A stretch of DNA of 64,000 nucleotides from Alloyangia pacifica (GTDB taxonomy: Bacteria; Pseudomonadota; Alphaproteobacteria; Rhodobacterales; Rhodobacteraceae): NCBI RefSeq assembly GCF_900116195.1, contig NZ_FOZW01000002.1, positions 310,001 to 374,000 on the forward strand. The letters are read 5' to 3'. Below, in pieces: positions 27,830 to 36,868 of the stretch. Each line of letters starts with the position of its first letter. Position 1 is the stretch's first letter. The notes below the pieces were generated by a model that was given only the letters and a program-made list of their open reading frames with translations, did not search any database and was not told where the DNA came from. Made by a program: the position numbers and the translations under genes.

Positions 27830-28150
27830 ATGATCGAGATTACCGAACCCGCTCGCAGCGCCATCAAGACCGCCATCGACGGCGCCGGACAGCCCGTCGC
27901 GGGCCTGCGCGTCATGGTGCAGGGCGGCGGTTGCGCCGGGATGAAATACGGCATGGCGCTGGAGCTCGAGGCCCAGCCCGACGACGCCGTGGTCACCGCC
28001 GGCGAGGTCACCGTGCTGATCGATCCCGAGAGCCAGGCGCATCTCAGCGGCACCACCATCGATTTCGTCACCGGGCTCGAGGGATCGGGCTTCGTCTTCG
28101 ACAATCCCAACGCCAGCAGCTCCTGCGGCTGCGGCAAGTCGTTCTGCTGA
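27830..28150 (+). CDS. iscA: Nif-specific IscA/HesB iron-sulfur assembly protein
   Basis: A 106-residue A-type Fe-S carrier. The three family cysteines are present: C35 ([11 protein letters not shown]) and C99-x-C101 ([10 protein letters not shown]), with one more at the C terminus (C106). The motif FVFDNPNAS is typical of the HesB/NifIscA branch. It is first in the operon followed by nifU 16 bases later and is expressed from a NifA/sigma-54 promoter, so it serves cluster assembly for nitrogenase rather than housekeeping. Confidence 0.93.
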   Translation: MIEITEPARSAIKTAIDGAGQPVAGLRVMVQGGGCAGMKYGMALELEAQPDDAVVTAGEVTVLIDPESQAHLSGTTIDFVTGLEGSGFVFDNPNASSSCGCGKSFC

Positions 28151-28166
28151 CGGGGAGGGCGCGCCG

Positions 28167-29222
28167 ATGTGGGACTATAGCGACAAGGTCAAGGACTACT
28201 TCTTCAACCCCCGCAACGCCGGTGCGCTGGTCGATGCCAATGCGGTGGGCGAGGTCGGCAGCCTCTCCTGCGGGGACGCGCTGAAGCTGATGCTCAAGGT
28301 GAACCCCGCGACCGAGGTGATCGAGGACGCGAAGTTCCAGACCTTCGGGTGTGGCTCGGCCATCGCGTCCAGCTCGGCGCTGACCGAGCTGGTGATCGGC
28401 AAGACCATCGCCGAGGCGCGGCAGCTGACCAACCAGGACATCGCTGAGTTCCTCGGCGGGCTGCCGCCCGAGAAGATGCATTGCTCGGTGATGGGGCAGG
28501 AGGCGCTGACGGCCGCCGTCGCTGCCTACATGGGAGAAGAACTGGACGAGGACGACCATGAGGAGGGCGCGCTGATCTGCAAGTGTTTCGGCGTCGATGC
28601 CGGGATGATCGAGCGTGCGATCCGCACCAACAAGCTCACCACGCTCGAGATGGTCACCTTCTACACCAAGGCGGGCGGCGGCTGTAATTCCTGCCGCGAG
28701 CCGCTGGAAGAGCTGCTCGCCGACACCAACACCGCAATGGTCGCCGAGGGGCTGATCAAACCCGAAGAGGCCTATGTCTTCGGGGCGGCTCCGAAGCCGC
28801 AGAAGAAGAAGGCGCAGGGTTTCGTCATCCCCGACATGCCGCCCGCGCCGAAGCCGCCCGCCCAGCCTTCGGCGCCGGTCCAGATCGAGCCGATCCAGAT
28901 CGCCGTGCCCGGCCCCTCCGCCGCGCCCGCCGCCGTGGCTGTGGCCGAGGTGGCTGCTCCGGTGCCTGCCCTAGCCAGCGGCCTCAGCCCCGCCAAGGAG
29001 GCGATTGTTGTCGCGAAGATCATCGAGGAGATGCGCCCCACCTTCCGCCGCGACGGCGGCGACGTGGAGCTCGTCGACATGGAGGGCAGCCTCGTGCTGG
29101 TCAGCCTCGTCGGCGCCTGCTCGGGCTGCCAGCTTGCCGCCAGCACGCTCGGCGGGATCGCCAAGGTGATCACCGAAACCCTCGGTCGGCCCATCCGGGT
29201 CATGCCCGTGGCCAAGTCCTGA
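28167..29222 (+). CDS. nifU: NifU, Fe-S cluster scaffold
   Basis: A 351-residue three-domain scaffold. The N-terminal IscU-like domain has C35 (SLSCGDA), C62 (FGCGSA) and C106 (KMHCSVMG); the middle domain has the permanent [2Fe-2S] ligands C138, C140, C173 and C176; the C-terminal Nfu domain has C318-x2-C321 (ACSGCQLA). Between the middle and Nfu domains lies a proline/alanine-rich linker (about residues 207-272), so the protein is about 40 residues longer than Azotobacter NifU. It works with NifS to make [4Fe-4S] clusters for NifH and NifB. Confidence 0.96.
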   Translation: MWDYSDKVKDYFFNPRNAGALVDANAVGEVGSLSCGDALKLMLKVNPATEVIEDAKFQTFGCGSAIASSSALTELVIGKTIAEARQLTNQDIAEFLGGLPPEKMHCSVMGQEALTAAVAAYMGEELDEDDHEEGALICKCFGVDAGMIERAIRTNKLTTLEMVTFYTKAGGGCNSCREPLEELLADTNTAMVAEGLIKPEEAYVFGAAPKPQKKKAQGFVIPDMPPAPKPPAQPSAPVQIEPIQIAVPGPSAAPAAVAVAEVAAPVPALASGLSPAKEAIVVAKIIEEMRPTFRRDGGDVELVDMEGSLVLVSLVGACSGCQLAASTLGGIAKVITETLGRPIRVMPVAKS

Positions 29223-29231
29223 GAGGAGAGG

Positions 29232-30452
29232 ATGATGAAGGATACGGCGCTTCCCCCCGTCTATCTCGACAACAATGCCACCACCCGGGTCTTCCCCGAG
29301 GTCGTCGAGGCCATGCTGCCCTATTTCACCGAGCAGTTCGGCAATGCCTCGTCGATCCATGCCTTCGGCGCCGAGGTCGGCGACGCGCTTCGGCAGGCCC
29401 GCAAGTCGCTGCAGGCCCTCATCGGCGCCGAGTTCGACCACGAGATCATCTTCACCTCGGGCGGCTCAGAGTCGAACAACACCGCGATCCGCTCGGCGCT
29501 GCAGGTCCAGCCGGGCCGCACCGAGATCATCACCTCGATGGTCGAGCACCCGGCGATCCTGTCGCTCTGCGACTGGCTGGAGAAGCACGAGGGCGTCACC
29601 ATCCACCGTATTCCCGTCGACAAGCTGGGCCGGCTCGATCTCGACGCCTACCGCGCGGCGCTCTCCGACAAGGTTGCGCTGGTCAGCTTCATGTGGGCCA
29701 ACAACGAGACCGGCACGGTGTTTCCCGTCGATGGTCTCGCCGAGCTGGCGCATGAGGTGGGCGCGCTCTTTCACACCGACGCGGTGCAGGCGGTGGGCAA
29801 GTTGCCGATCGATCTCAAGACCACCGAGATCGACATGCTCTCGCTGTCATCCCACAAGTTCCACGGACCCAAGGGTCTTGGCGCGCTCTACCTGCGCAAG
29901 GGCACCCGCTTCCGCCCGCTGCTGCGCGGCGGGCACCAGGAGCGCGGCCGCCGCGCCGGGACCGAGAACGCCCCGGCGATCATCGGGCTCGGCAAGGCCG
30001 CCGAGATGACGCTGGCGACGATGGCCGAGGACAGCGCCCGTATGACCGCGCTGCGCGACAGGCTTGAGAAGGGGTTGGTGCAGAGCGTCGGCCATTGCTT
30101 CGTCACCGGCGATCCGCACGACCGGCTGCCCAACACCGCCACCGTGGCCTTCGAGTACATCGAAGGCGAGGCGATCCTGCTGAAGCTCAATCAGGCGGGC
30201 ATCGCGGCCTCGTCCGGCTCGGCCTGCACCTCGGGCTCGCTGGAGCCCTCCCATGTGCTGCGCGCCATGGACATTCCCTTCACCGCCGCCCACGGCGCGA
30301 TCCGCTTCTCGCTCTCGCGAGAGACCACCGAGGCCGAGATCGACCGCGTGCTCGAGGTCATGCCCGGCATTATCGCCGGCCTGCGCGAAATGTCGCCCTT
30401 CTGGTCCGAAGGCGGCGCGCAACCGGACGGCTTCAACCCCGCTTACGCCTGA
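29232..30452 (+). CDS. nifS: NifS cysteine desulfurase
   Basis: A 406-residue PLP enzyme that supplies sulfur to NifU. The PLP lysine is K209 in SLSSHKFHGPKG, the aminotransferase class V pattern is complete (HTDAVQAVGK, GGHQERGRRAGTEN), and the catalytic cysteine is C332 in SSGSACTSGSLEPSHV, the group I NifS/IscS type loop. AGGAGAGG precedes the start; ATG at 29232 or the next ATG codon could be used. It is 12 bases before nifV. Confidence 0.96.
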   Translation: MMKDTALPPVYLDNNATTRVFPEVVEAMLPYFTEQFGNASSIHAFGAEVGDALRQARKSLQALIGAEFDHEIIFTSGGSESNNTAIRSALQVQPGRTEIITSMVEHPAILSLCDWLEKHEGVTIHRIPVDKLGRLDLDAYRAALSDKVALVSFMWANNETGTVFPVDGLAELAHEVGALFHTDAVQAVGKLPIDLKTTEIDMLSLSSHKFHGPKGLGALYLRKGTRFRPLLRGGHQERGRRAGTENAPAIIGLGKAAEMTLATMAEDSARMTALRDRLEKGLVQSVGHCFVTGDPHDRLPNTATVAFEYIEGEAILLKLNQAGIAASSGSACTSGSLEPSHVLRAMDIPFTAAHGAIRFSLSRETTEAEIDRVLEVMPGIIAGLREMSPFWSEGGAQPDGFNPAYA

Positions 30453-30464
30453 GGAGACAGACCG

Positions 30465-31667
30465 ATGTTCGCCCCTACGCATCCCGACGCCTTCCCGCCG
30501 CACACCGCCGCCAGCCGGGTCGCGCTTTGTGACACGACGCTCCGCGACGGCGAGCAGACCGCCGGGGTGGCCTTTTCGCTGCCCGAGAAGAAGGCCATCG
30601 CCCGGGCCCTCGACAGGGCGGGCGTCGCGGAGATCGAGGTGGGCATCGCCGCCATGGGCTTCGACGAGGTGGCCGAGATCCGCGAGGTCATGGCCGAGCT
30701 GACGCAGGCCGTGCCGGTGGTCTGGTGCCGGCTGCGGATGCATGATCTCGACATGGCCGGGAAGACCGGTGCGCGGCGCATCCATTTCGCCGTGCCGACC
30801 TCGGACCGGCAATTGCAGGGCAAGTTGAAGGCGGACCGGGACTGGGCGCTGCGCGAGACCGCCGCGCTGGTCTTCTGCGCGGTCGACCGGGGCTTCGAGG
30901 TCTCTGTGGGCGCCGAGGACGCCAGCCGAGCCGATCCCGATTTTCTCGTACGGCTGGCCGAGGTTGCGGCGGCGGCGGGGGCGATGCGCTTCCGCATTGC
31001 CGACACGCTCGGCATCCTCGATCCCATGGCGACCTACCGGCTGGTGGCCGAGCTTGGCAGCCGCACCGATTTGCCGCTGGAGATCCACGCACACAACGAT
31101 TTCGGCATGGCGACGGCGAACACCATGATGGCCGCCTTTGCCGGGGCCAGGCATCTTTCGGTCACCGTCAACGGCCTCGGCGAGCGGGCGGGCAACGCCG
31201 CACTGGAAGAGGTCGGCGCGGCGTTGGAGGCGGGGGGCATCGCCACCGGGCTCGACCTGCGAGCGCTGCCGGCGCTGTCGCAGATCGTCGCCACCGCCTC
31301 TGGCCGCGCGCTGCATGTCTCGAAGCCGATCACCGGCGCCATGGTCTTTGCCCACGAGGCAGGAATCCATGTCGATGCCATCCTCAAGCAGGCCGACACC
31401 TACGAGGATCCGCGCTGCGCCCCGGCGCGCTTCGGGCGCGAGCGGCAGTTCGTCATCGGCAAACATTCCGGCACCGCCGGGCTGCGCGTGGCGCTGGCCG
31501 CCGCCGGGCTGCCCGCCACAGAGGAGATCGCCCTCCGCCTCAAACCGCTCCTGCGCGAGCACGCGGTGCGGGCCAAGCGCCCGGCCACCGGCGATGATCT
31601 GGCGGAGATGATTTCGCGCCTTGCCCGGCCCATCCTCGTGAGCTGCCGCGAAGGAGGGCTGGCATGA
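30465..31667 (+). CDS. nifV: NifV homocitrate synthase
   Basis: A 400-residue enzyme that condenses 2-oxoglutarate and acetyl-CoA to homocitrate, the organic ligand of FeMo-co. Family marks: [20 protein letters not shown] at the N terminus (alpha-isopropylmalate synthase signature), [13 protein letters not shown], and the metal site [15 protein letters not shown]. Length and the absence of a LeuA regulatory domain fit NifV. It overlaps cysE by ATGA. Confidence 0.95.
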   Translation: MFAPTHPDAFPPHTAASRVALCDTTLRDGEQTAGVAFSLPEKKAIARALDRAGVAEIEVGIAAMGFDEVAEIREVMAELTQAVPVVWCRLRMHDLDMAGKTGARRIHFAVPTSDRQLQGKLKADRDWALRETAALVFCAVDRGFEVSVGAEDASRADPDFLVRLAEVAAAAGAMRFRIADTLGILDPMATYRLVAELGSRTDLPLEIHAHNDFGMATANTMMAAFAGARHLSVTVNGLGERAGNAALEEVGAALEAGGIATGLDLRALPALSQIVATASGRALHVSKPITGAMVFAHEAGIHVDAILKQADTYEDPRCAPARFGRERQFVIGKHSGTAGLRVALAAAGLPATEEIALRLKPLLREHAVRAKRPATGDDLAEMISRLARPILVSCREGGLA

Positions 31668-32422
31668 GCCTGCTTGCGCTTCTCCGCAGCGATTTCGCCG
31701 CCATCCGTGGCCGCGATCCGGCGGCGCGCGGGCGGCTGGAGACGGCGCTGACCTATCCCGGGCTGCACGCCATCGCGGCGCACCGCGTGGCGCATCGCTT
31801 CTGGGGCGCGGACTGGCGCGGCACCGCGCGGCTGCTGTCCTATCTCGCGCGCATGGCCACGGGGGTCGATATCCATCCCGGCGCGCGCATCGGCGCGGGT
31901 TTCTTCATCGACCACGGCTCGGGCGTGGTGATCGGCGAGACCGCCGAGGTGGGCCGCGACGTGACCCTCTATCACGGGGTCACCCTGGGCGGCGTCTCCT
32001 GGTCGCCGGGCAAGCGGCACCCGACGCTCGGCGATGGCGTGATGGTCGGGGCAGGGGCGAAGATCCTCGGCCCGATCACAATCGAGGCCGGGGCTCGCGT
32101 GGGGGCGAACTCGGTGGTGGTCGAGCCGGTCCCGGCGGGCGCCACCGTGGTCGGCATCCCGGCGCGCATCGTGCAGACCGAGCGCCCGCCCTCCAGCGAT
32201 CCGCTGAGGGTCGACCTCAACCATCACCTGATGCCCGATCCGGTGGGGCGCACGCTCGCCCGGCTGGCCGACCGCATCGCCTTTCTCGAGGCAAGGCTGG
32301 CGGCGCGCGACGCGGCGCTGGCCCGGCACGAGACCCATTGCGCCGCGCGCATGGCGGTGAAGCAGGACGGCATCGAGATGCCGCGCGAGACCTCCGCAGC
32401 CAGACACGAATTTCACAGCTGA
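31664..32422 (+). CDS. cysE: Serine O-acetyltransferase (nif-linked CysE/NifP)
   Basis: A 252-residue hexapeptide-repeat acetyltransferase that makes O-acetylserine for cysteine synthesis. The left-handed beta-helix is seen from [28 protein letters not shown] onward, with the CysE signature [32 protein letters not shown]. In Azotobacter the analogous nifP gene boosts the cysteine pool for NifS. The C-terminal 60 residues (after [15 protein letters not shown]) are helical and longer than in minimal forms. The start overlaps nifV (ATGA). Confidence 0.92.
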   Translation: MSLLALLRSDFAAIRGRDPAARGRLETALTYPGLHAIAAHRVAHRFWGADWRGTARLLSYLARMATGVDIHPGARIGAGFFIDHGSGVVIGETAEVGRDVTLYHGVTLGGVSWSPGKRHPTLGDGVMVGAGAKILGPITIEAGARVGANSVVVEPVPAGATVVGIPARIVQTERPPSSDPLRVDLNHHLMPDPVGRTLARLADRIAFLEARLAARDAALARHETHCAARMAVKQDGIEMPRETSAARHEFHS

Positions 32423-32442
32423 CCAGCCAGAGGAGAGACCCA

Positions 32443-32790
32443 ATGCCCAAGGATTTCGAAGAGACCGGTGTGCTCGACCACATCAACAAGCTGTCCTCGG
32501 CCGAGGACATCTTCACCTACCTGCTGCTGCCTTTCGAGAAGGAGGTGGTCGATGTCTCGCGCCTGCATATCATGAAGCGCTTCGGTGGCTATCTGAGAGC
32601 GGCAGATTTTGCTGCGAAGACCGAGGAAGAGGTCTTCCTCGAGGCCCGGCAGCTCCTGAAACAGGCCTATGGCGACTTCCTCGAGAGCACCCCGCTGAAG
32701 GAGAAGGTCTTCAAGGTGTTCCGCGACGAGGAGGCCAAGCTGAAGGCGCGTTTCGTCGGCATAGACACGCTGAAGCTCGCGGGGGAGTGA
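32443..32790 (+). CDS. nifW: NifW, nitrogenase stabilising/protective protein
   Basis: A 115-residue helical protein of the NifW family: LSSAEDIFTYLLLPFEKEVVDVSRLHIMKRFG (about residues 18-50) and the C-terminal LKEKVFKVFRDEEAKLKARFVGI. In Azotobacter it binds the MoFe protein during maturation and protects it from oxygen. GAGGAGAG precedes the ATG, 20 bases after cysE. Its stop overlaps the GTG of the next gene. Confidence 0.93.
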   Translation: MPKDFEETGVLDHINKLSSAEDIFTYLLLPFEKEVVDVSRLHIMKRFGGYLRAADFAAKTEEEVFLEARQLLKQAYGDFLESTPLKEKVFKVFRDEEAKLKARFVGIDTLKLAGE

Positions 32791-33041
32791 GCTTGTTCGG
32801 GAGAGGGAGAGCGCCGGCGCCCGGCGCGCCGCGGATCATCCTGCGCCGCCGGAAAATCGACAGCGCCGCGCTGCGCGCGATGACCCGCATCTGCCCCGGT
32901 GCCTGTTTCCGCTTCGGCGCGCGGGACCGGATCGAGGTTTCGCCCGAAAGCTGCCTGCGCTGTGGCACCTGTCGCACCGTGGGCGAGGCAACCGGAGAGA
33001 TCGAATGGTCCGGCGGATGGTCCGCCGTGGCCTCCGCCTGA
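32787..33041 (+). CDS. FixX-like ferredoxin
   Basis: An 84-residue protein with the cysteine pattern of FixX-type ferredoxins: CPGAC (C36, C40) about 20 residues into the domain and then CLRCGTCR (C56, C59, C62), equivalent to FixX CPAGL...GCLECGTCR. FixX normally transfers electrons from the FixAB-FixC flavoprotein complex. fixABC are not in this window. The start is GTG, overlapping the nifW stop (GTGA), so it is translationally coupled. Basic N terminus (RIILRRRK). Whether it binds one [4Fe-4S] cluster, and its partner, are unknown. Confidence 0.7.
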   Translation: MSLFGRGRAPAPGAPRIILRRRKIDSAALRAMTRICPGACFRFGARDRIEVSPESCLRCGTCRTVGEATGEIEWSGGWSAVASA

Positions 33042-33065
33042 AACATCGTCAAGGAGACCCGCCGC

Positions 33066-33803
33066 ATGAAATGCGCCCTGCTTCCGCTGATCGTCGCCTT
33101 GTGGCCCGGGGTCGCTGCTGCCGATCCCATGCTGCTGGCCGCTGCCTCGACCGGGGCGGCGCTGAACGAGGGCATCGCCGAGAGCGGTATTTCTGCCATC
33201 CCCAGCTACGGCGCTTCGGGCACCTTGGCGCGGCAGATCGAACAGGGCGCGCCCGCCGATCTCTACATCTCGGCCAATCCCAAGTGGATGGCGCATCTCG
33301 CCGGGCTGGGACTGGTGGTGCCGGAGGATGTTTCGGTGCTGATGTCCAACAGCCTCGTGCTGATCGCCCCCGAGGGTGCGGCGCCGCTCGAGCCTGCTGC
33401 GCTCGACGCGCGGCTGGCGGGTGAGAGCTTTGCCATGGCCGATCCGCAGGTCGCGCCGGTGGGTGGATACGGTCAGGCGGCGCTCGAGAGCCTCGGCTTG
33501 TGGGGCGCGGTCGCGAACCGGCTGGTCCCGACCCGCAACACGCTTGCCACCGTCGCCGCCGTGGCGCAGGGCGAGGCGGCGCTGGGGCTTGTCTATGCCA
33601 GCGATGTCGTTGGGGTGGCGGGCGTGCAGGTGGTCTGGCAGATCCCTCGGGACAGCCACCCGCCGATCAGCTACCTCATCGCGCCGCTGACGCAGGGCGA
33701 CGATCCCGAGGGTGCGGCTGCGTTGCTGGACTACCTGATGAGCGACGCGGGGCAAGCGGTGCTCGCCCGTCACGGCTTCTTGCCGATGCGGGAGGGTTCG
33801 TGA
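33066..33803 (+). CDS. modA: Molybdate ABC transporter substrate-binding protein
   Basis: A 245-residue periplasmic protein with signal peptide (MKCALLPLIVALWPGVAAA). The ModA fold is seen in LLAAASTGAALNEGIAE, SYGASGTLARQIEQGAPADLYISAN and the tyrosine-containing GLVYASDVV, with the end LLDYLMSDAGQAVLARHGF. It binds molybdate for import, here for FeMo-co. It is 24 bases after the FixX-like gene and overlaps modB (TGATG), so modABC probably belong to the iscA-nifU transcript. Confidence 0.93.
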   Translation: MKCALLPLIVALWPGVAAADPMLLAAASTGAALNEGIAESGISAIPSYGASGTLARQIEQGAPADLYISANPKWMAHLAGLGLVVPEDVSVLMSNSLVLIAPEGAAPLEPAALDARLAGESFAMADPQVAPVGGYGQAALESLGLWGAVANRLVPTRNTLATVAAVAQGEAALGLVYASDVVGVAGVQVVWQIPRDSHPPISYLIAPLTQGDDPEGAAALLDYLMSDAGQAVLARHGFLPMREGS

Positions 33804-34498
33804 TGGAAGTCCTCAGCCCCATGGAGACCTCGGCGCTGCTGCTCTCGTTGAATGCCTCGGCCTGGGCGGTGCTCTGGTCGCTGCCGCTGGCGGTGGGCTT
33901 CGGCTGGCTGCTCGGCACCCGGCGCTTTCCCGGCCACGCGGCGCTCAACGCGCTGGTGCATTTGCCGCTGGTGCTGCCGCCGGTGGTGCTGGGCTACCTG
34001 CTTCTGGTGCTGCTGGGTCGCAACGGGGTGATCGGCAGGCCGCTGAACGATCTCTTCGGCATCCGCATCGCCTTTTCGGGAATTGCGGTGGTCATCGCCT
34101 GTGCGGTTGTGGGCTTTCCGCTGATGGTCCGCGCGATCCGCCAGTCCGCCGAGGCGATCGACCCTCGCTACGCCCGCGCCGCGCGCAGCCTCGGTGCCTC
34201 TGAGCCGCGCATCTTCTGCACCGTCACCCTGCCATTGATGGCGCCGGGGATCCTCACCGGTACGACGCTGGCCTTCGCCCGCGCCGTCGGCGAGTTCGGC
34301 GCGACCATCACGTTGGCGGGCAACATCCCGGGCCGCACCCAGACGCTGCCTCTGGCGCTCTTCACTGTGACTCAGACGCCGGGACAGGAGGCCGAGGCGA
34401 TGCGGCTCTGCCTGCTGTCGCTGGTGCTGGCGGGGGCGGCGCTGCTGATCTCCGAGGCGCTGTCGCGTCGGATGGGCCCGCAAGGAGTATCCGCATGA
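33803..34498 (+). CDS. modB: Molybdate ABC transporter permease
   Basis: A 231-residue inner-membrane permease with five to six helices and the cytoplasmic EAA loop AARSLGASEPRIFCTVTLPLMAPGILTG that contacts ModC. GEFGATITLAGNIPG is characteristic of ModB/CysT-type permeases. One-base overlap with modA and ATGA overlap with modC. Confidence 0.94.
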   Translation: MEVLSPMETSALLLSLNASAWAVLWSLPLAVGFGWLLGTRRFPGHAALNALVHLPLVLPPVVLGYLLLVLLGRNGVIGRPLNDLFGIRIAFSGIAVVIACAVVGFPLMVRAIRQSAEAIDPRYARAARSLGASEPRIFCTVTLPLMAPGILTGTTLAFARAVGEFGATITLAGNIPGRTQTLPLALFTVTQTPGQEAEAMRLCLLSLVLAGAALLISEALSRRMGPQGVSA

Positions 34499-35196
34499 TC
34501 GAGATCCATCTCCGCCACCGACAGGGTGCCTTCGTGCTCGACGTCGATCTTGCGCTGCCCGCGCGGGGGATCACCGGGCTGATTGGCCGCTCGGGCTCGG
34601 GCAAGTCGACGTTGTTTGCCTGCCTCGCGGGGCATCTCAGGCCAACCCGCGGCTGCATCTCGCTGCGCGGGCGTGCGCTCTACCACAGCGAGGCGAAAAT
34701 CGACGTGCCTCCCGCGCGGCGCGGCATCGGCGTGGTCTTTCAGGAGGGGCTGCTGTTTCCGCATATGAGCGTGGCGCGCAACCTTGCCTACGGCGCGCGA
34801 AATGTCGGAACGGAGTTCTGGAACGAGGTGATCGCGGCGCTCGACATCCGGCATATTCTCGACGCGAAGCCCGCGCGGCTCTCGGGAGGCGAACGCCAGC
34901 GCGCCGCCATTGCCCGCGCGCTGATGGCCGAGCCCGAGCTGCTGCTGCTCGACGAGCCGGTCTCGGCGCTCGATCCGGGGCTGAAGGCCCGCACGCTGGA
35001 GTTGATCGCGCGGGTGCAGGCGCGCACGCGGGTCCCGATGATCTACATCTCGCACGCCCCCGAGGAGGTGCGCCGGCTCTGTGACCAGGTGGTGACCATG
35101 CAGGACGGGCGGGTGGTCTCGGTAACGTCCGAGGGCCGTGTCGGCGCGCCCTATGCCGCCGGGACCGCGGCGCCGGAGTTGCGTTGTGCGCGCTGA
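34495..35196 (+). CDS. modC: Molybdate ABC transporter ATPase (short form)
   Basis: A 233-residue ABC ATPase: Walker A GRSGSGKST (about residues 30-38), signature LSGGERQRAAIARAL, Walker B LLLLDEPVSALDP and switch histidine ISHAPEE. Typical ModC has about 350-370 residues because of a C-terminal MOP/TOBE molybdate-sensing domain; this protein ends right after the ATPase domain, so that regulatory domain is missing. The stop is clean and rpoN follows after 108 bases with no trace of the lost domain in the gap. Confidence 0.88.
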   Translation: MIEIHLRHRQGAFVLDVDLALPARGITGLIGRSGSGKSTLFACLAGHLRPTRGCISLRGRALYHSEAKIDVPPARRGIGVVFQEGLLFPHMSVARNLAYGARNVGTEFWNEVIAALDIRHILDAKPARLSGGERQRAAIARALMAEPELLLLDEPVSALDPGLKARTLELIARVQARTRVPMIYISHAPEEVRRLCDQVVTMQDGRVVSVTSEGRVGAPYAAGTAAPELRCAR

Positions 35197-35202
35197 GCCA
35201 GG

Positions 35203-35218
35203 TGCCCGCATGCGGGCA
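35203..35218. promoter_or_regulatory. Perfect 16-bp palindrome upstream of rpoN
   Basis: TGCCCGCATGCGGGCA is perfectly symmetric and lies six bases after the modC stop and about 87 bases before rpoN. There is no T-run, so a terminator is unlikely; it could be an operator or an RNA hairpin. Confidence 0.4.
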
Positions 35219-35304
35219 TATGCCGAAATTCGCGGCGGCCGTCTTTGCGGGCGCCGGATCGCAGCCGTCTCCGGCCCGGCCCGGGGGCACGCCATGATAG
35301 GATA

Positions 35305-36594
35305 ATGTCCATGGAACTCGTCCAGACGATCTCGCAACGCCAGACGATGCAGATGGGGGGGCAGATGCTCCAGTCCCTCACCATCCTCGGCATGGCCTCG
35401 CAGGATCTGTCCGAGCACCTGCGCGAGAAGTCCGAGTCCAATCCCTTCGTCACCTACAGGCCGCCCTCCGCCTTTGCCGCGCGCGGCGGTGATGAGTTTG
35501 ACGCCGTGGCCGCCGTCGCCGCCGACCGACCGAGCCTGATGGCGCATGTGGTTGGGCAAATCGAACTGGCCTTTCCCGCGCCAGCCGACCGGATGATCGC
35601 GCTCTATTTCGCCGAGGCGCTGGAGCCGACGGGCTGGCTCGGCCAGCCGGTGGAAAGCATTGCACTGCTCGCCGGCTGCCCGCCGGGCAAGGCCGAGCAG
35701 GTGCTTGGCGTGTTGCAGGGCTTCGAGCCGGCGGGGCTCTTTGCGCGCTCGCTGTCCGACTGCCTGATGATCCAGGCGCGCGAGGCGGATCTGCTGACAT
35801 GGGAGCTCGAGACGCTGATCGCCAACCTCGAGTTGCTGGCCGAGGGACGGACGAAGGAGCTGGCCGACCTCTGCGATTGCGAACCGCGCGACATTCCAGA
35901 GATCGTCGCGCAGATCCGCGGGCTGAACCCCAAGCCCGGACTGGCCTTCGAGCACACGCCCGCGCCGGTTTTCCCGCCCGACCTGGTGGCGACGCGCGGG
36001 ACGGATGGCTGGACCGTAGAGCTGAACCGCGCCACCACGCCGACGATCAAGGTGCAGGAAGAGCGGCTGCCGGACGGCAAGATCGACGCGGAGGCGCGCA
36101 AGCAGCGCCGTCGCGCCCTGTCCGAGGCGCGGGCACTGGCTCTGGCTCTGGAACGGCGCGGCGACACGCTCTTGCGCACCGCCGCCGTGCTGGTGGCCCG
36201 GCAGGGGCAGTTTCTCGATCGGGGCTCCGCCTACCTGACGCCGCTGACGTTGGAGGATGTGGCAGGCGAGCTGGGCGTGCACCCCTCGACCGTCAGCCGT
36301 GCGGTCTCGGGGCGGATGATCCAGACGCCGGGCCGCGCGCTGCCGCTGCGCGCCTTCTTCTCGCGTCCCGTCTCGGGCACCGGGGGCGAGGCGGTCTCGC
36401 GCGACAGCGCCATGGATTTCGTGCAGCGCGTGGTTGGTGCCGAGAACCCCCGCGAGCCCCTGAGCGATGACGCCATCGTTTCTCTGGCACAGAGCGCGGG
36501 GCTGCGTATCGCCCGGCGCACGGTGGCCAAATACCGTTCGGTGCTTGGGCTCGGCTCCTCCTACGAACGTCGCCGCAGAGCCATGGATGCCTGA
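35305..36594 (+). CDS. rpoN: RNA polymerase sigma-54 factor RpoN
   Basis: A 429-residue sigma-54. Region I (about residues 1-50) has the glutamine/leucine-rich activator-contact sequence LVQTISQRQTMQMGGQMLQSLTILGM. The core-binding region and the HTH (LTLEDVAGELGVHPSTVSRAVSGRMIQTP) follow, and the RpoN box ARRTVAKYRS stands near the C terminus and reads the -24 element. Region II is short. The ATG at 35305 or the one at 35311 could be used. It lies between modC and nifA; Rhodobacter species often carry a nif-dedicated rpoN, and this gene is probably that copy. Confidence 0.95.
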   Translation: MSMELVQTISQRQTMQMGGQMLQSLTILGMASQDLSEHLREKSESNPFVTYRPPSAFAARGGDEFDAVAAVAADRPSLMAHVVGQIELAFPAPADRMIALYFAEALEPTGWLGQPVESIALLAGCPPGKAEQVLGVLQGFEPAGLFARSLSDCLMIQAREADLLTWELETLIANLELLAEGRTKELADLCDCEPRDIPEIVAQIRGLNPKPGLAFEHTPAPVFPPDLVATRGTDGWTVELNRATTPTIKVQEERLPDGKIDAEARKQRRRALSEARALALALERRGDTLLRTAAVLVARQGQFLDRGSAYLTPLTLEDVAGELGVHPSTVSRAVSGRMIQTPGRALPLRAFFSRPVSGTGGEAVSRDSAMDFVQRVVGAENPREPLSDDAIVSLAQSAGLRIARRTVAKYRSVLGLGSSYERRRRAMDA

Positions 36595-36604
36595 GGGGGC
36601 GCCG

Positions 36605-36620
36605 ATTCTCACGTGAGAAT
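36605..36620. promoter_or_regulatory. Perfect 16-bp palindrome upstream of nifA
   Basis: ATTCTCACGTGAGAAT, perfectly symmetric, begins ten bases after the rpoN stop. No T-run follows. It looks like a dimeric regulator's operator, regulator unknown. Confidence 0.45.
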
Positions 36621-36732
36621 ATGTGACCACTCCTCTTCGGTGTCGTCAGATGGGCCGCTATTGCGGCGGCGCTGCCGAAACCTTGCGCATTTCGCGCCGC
36701 TGATACGCGTGTGGACGCATCAATCGTGCCAA

Positions 36733-36752
36733 GTGACGCGCGGCCGCGTCAC
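36733..36752. promoter_or_regulatory. Inverted repeat GTGACGCG-CGGC-CGCGTCAC upstream of nifA
   Basis: Two perfect 8-base half-sites with a 4-base spacer lie 117 bases before nifA. GTGAC...GTCAC half-sites suit a dimeric regulator; the identity is unknown. It could also form an RNA hairpin. Confidence 0.4.
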
Positions 36753-36868
36753 GGGGCGAGTGGTTGCTGCTACGCTTCCTCCAAAGGCGAATTTGAGCGC
36801 CGCTGCGCCGGGAGACGTTCCCGCGACGCAACCGAAGGGGACCCAGCGAGCGAAAGCGAGGCCTCACG

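Noticed and set aside
36717-36731. Sigma-54-like element on the minus strand between rpoN and nifA (TGGCAC-GATTG-ATGC)
   Set aside because: The -12 part has a mismatch (ATGC), no NifA site is nearby, and it would read antisense into rpoN without a gene to serve.
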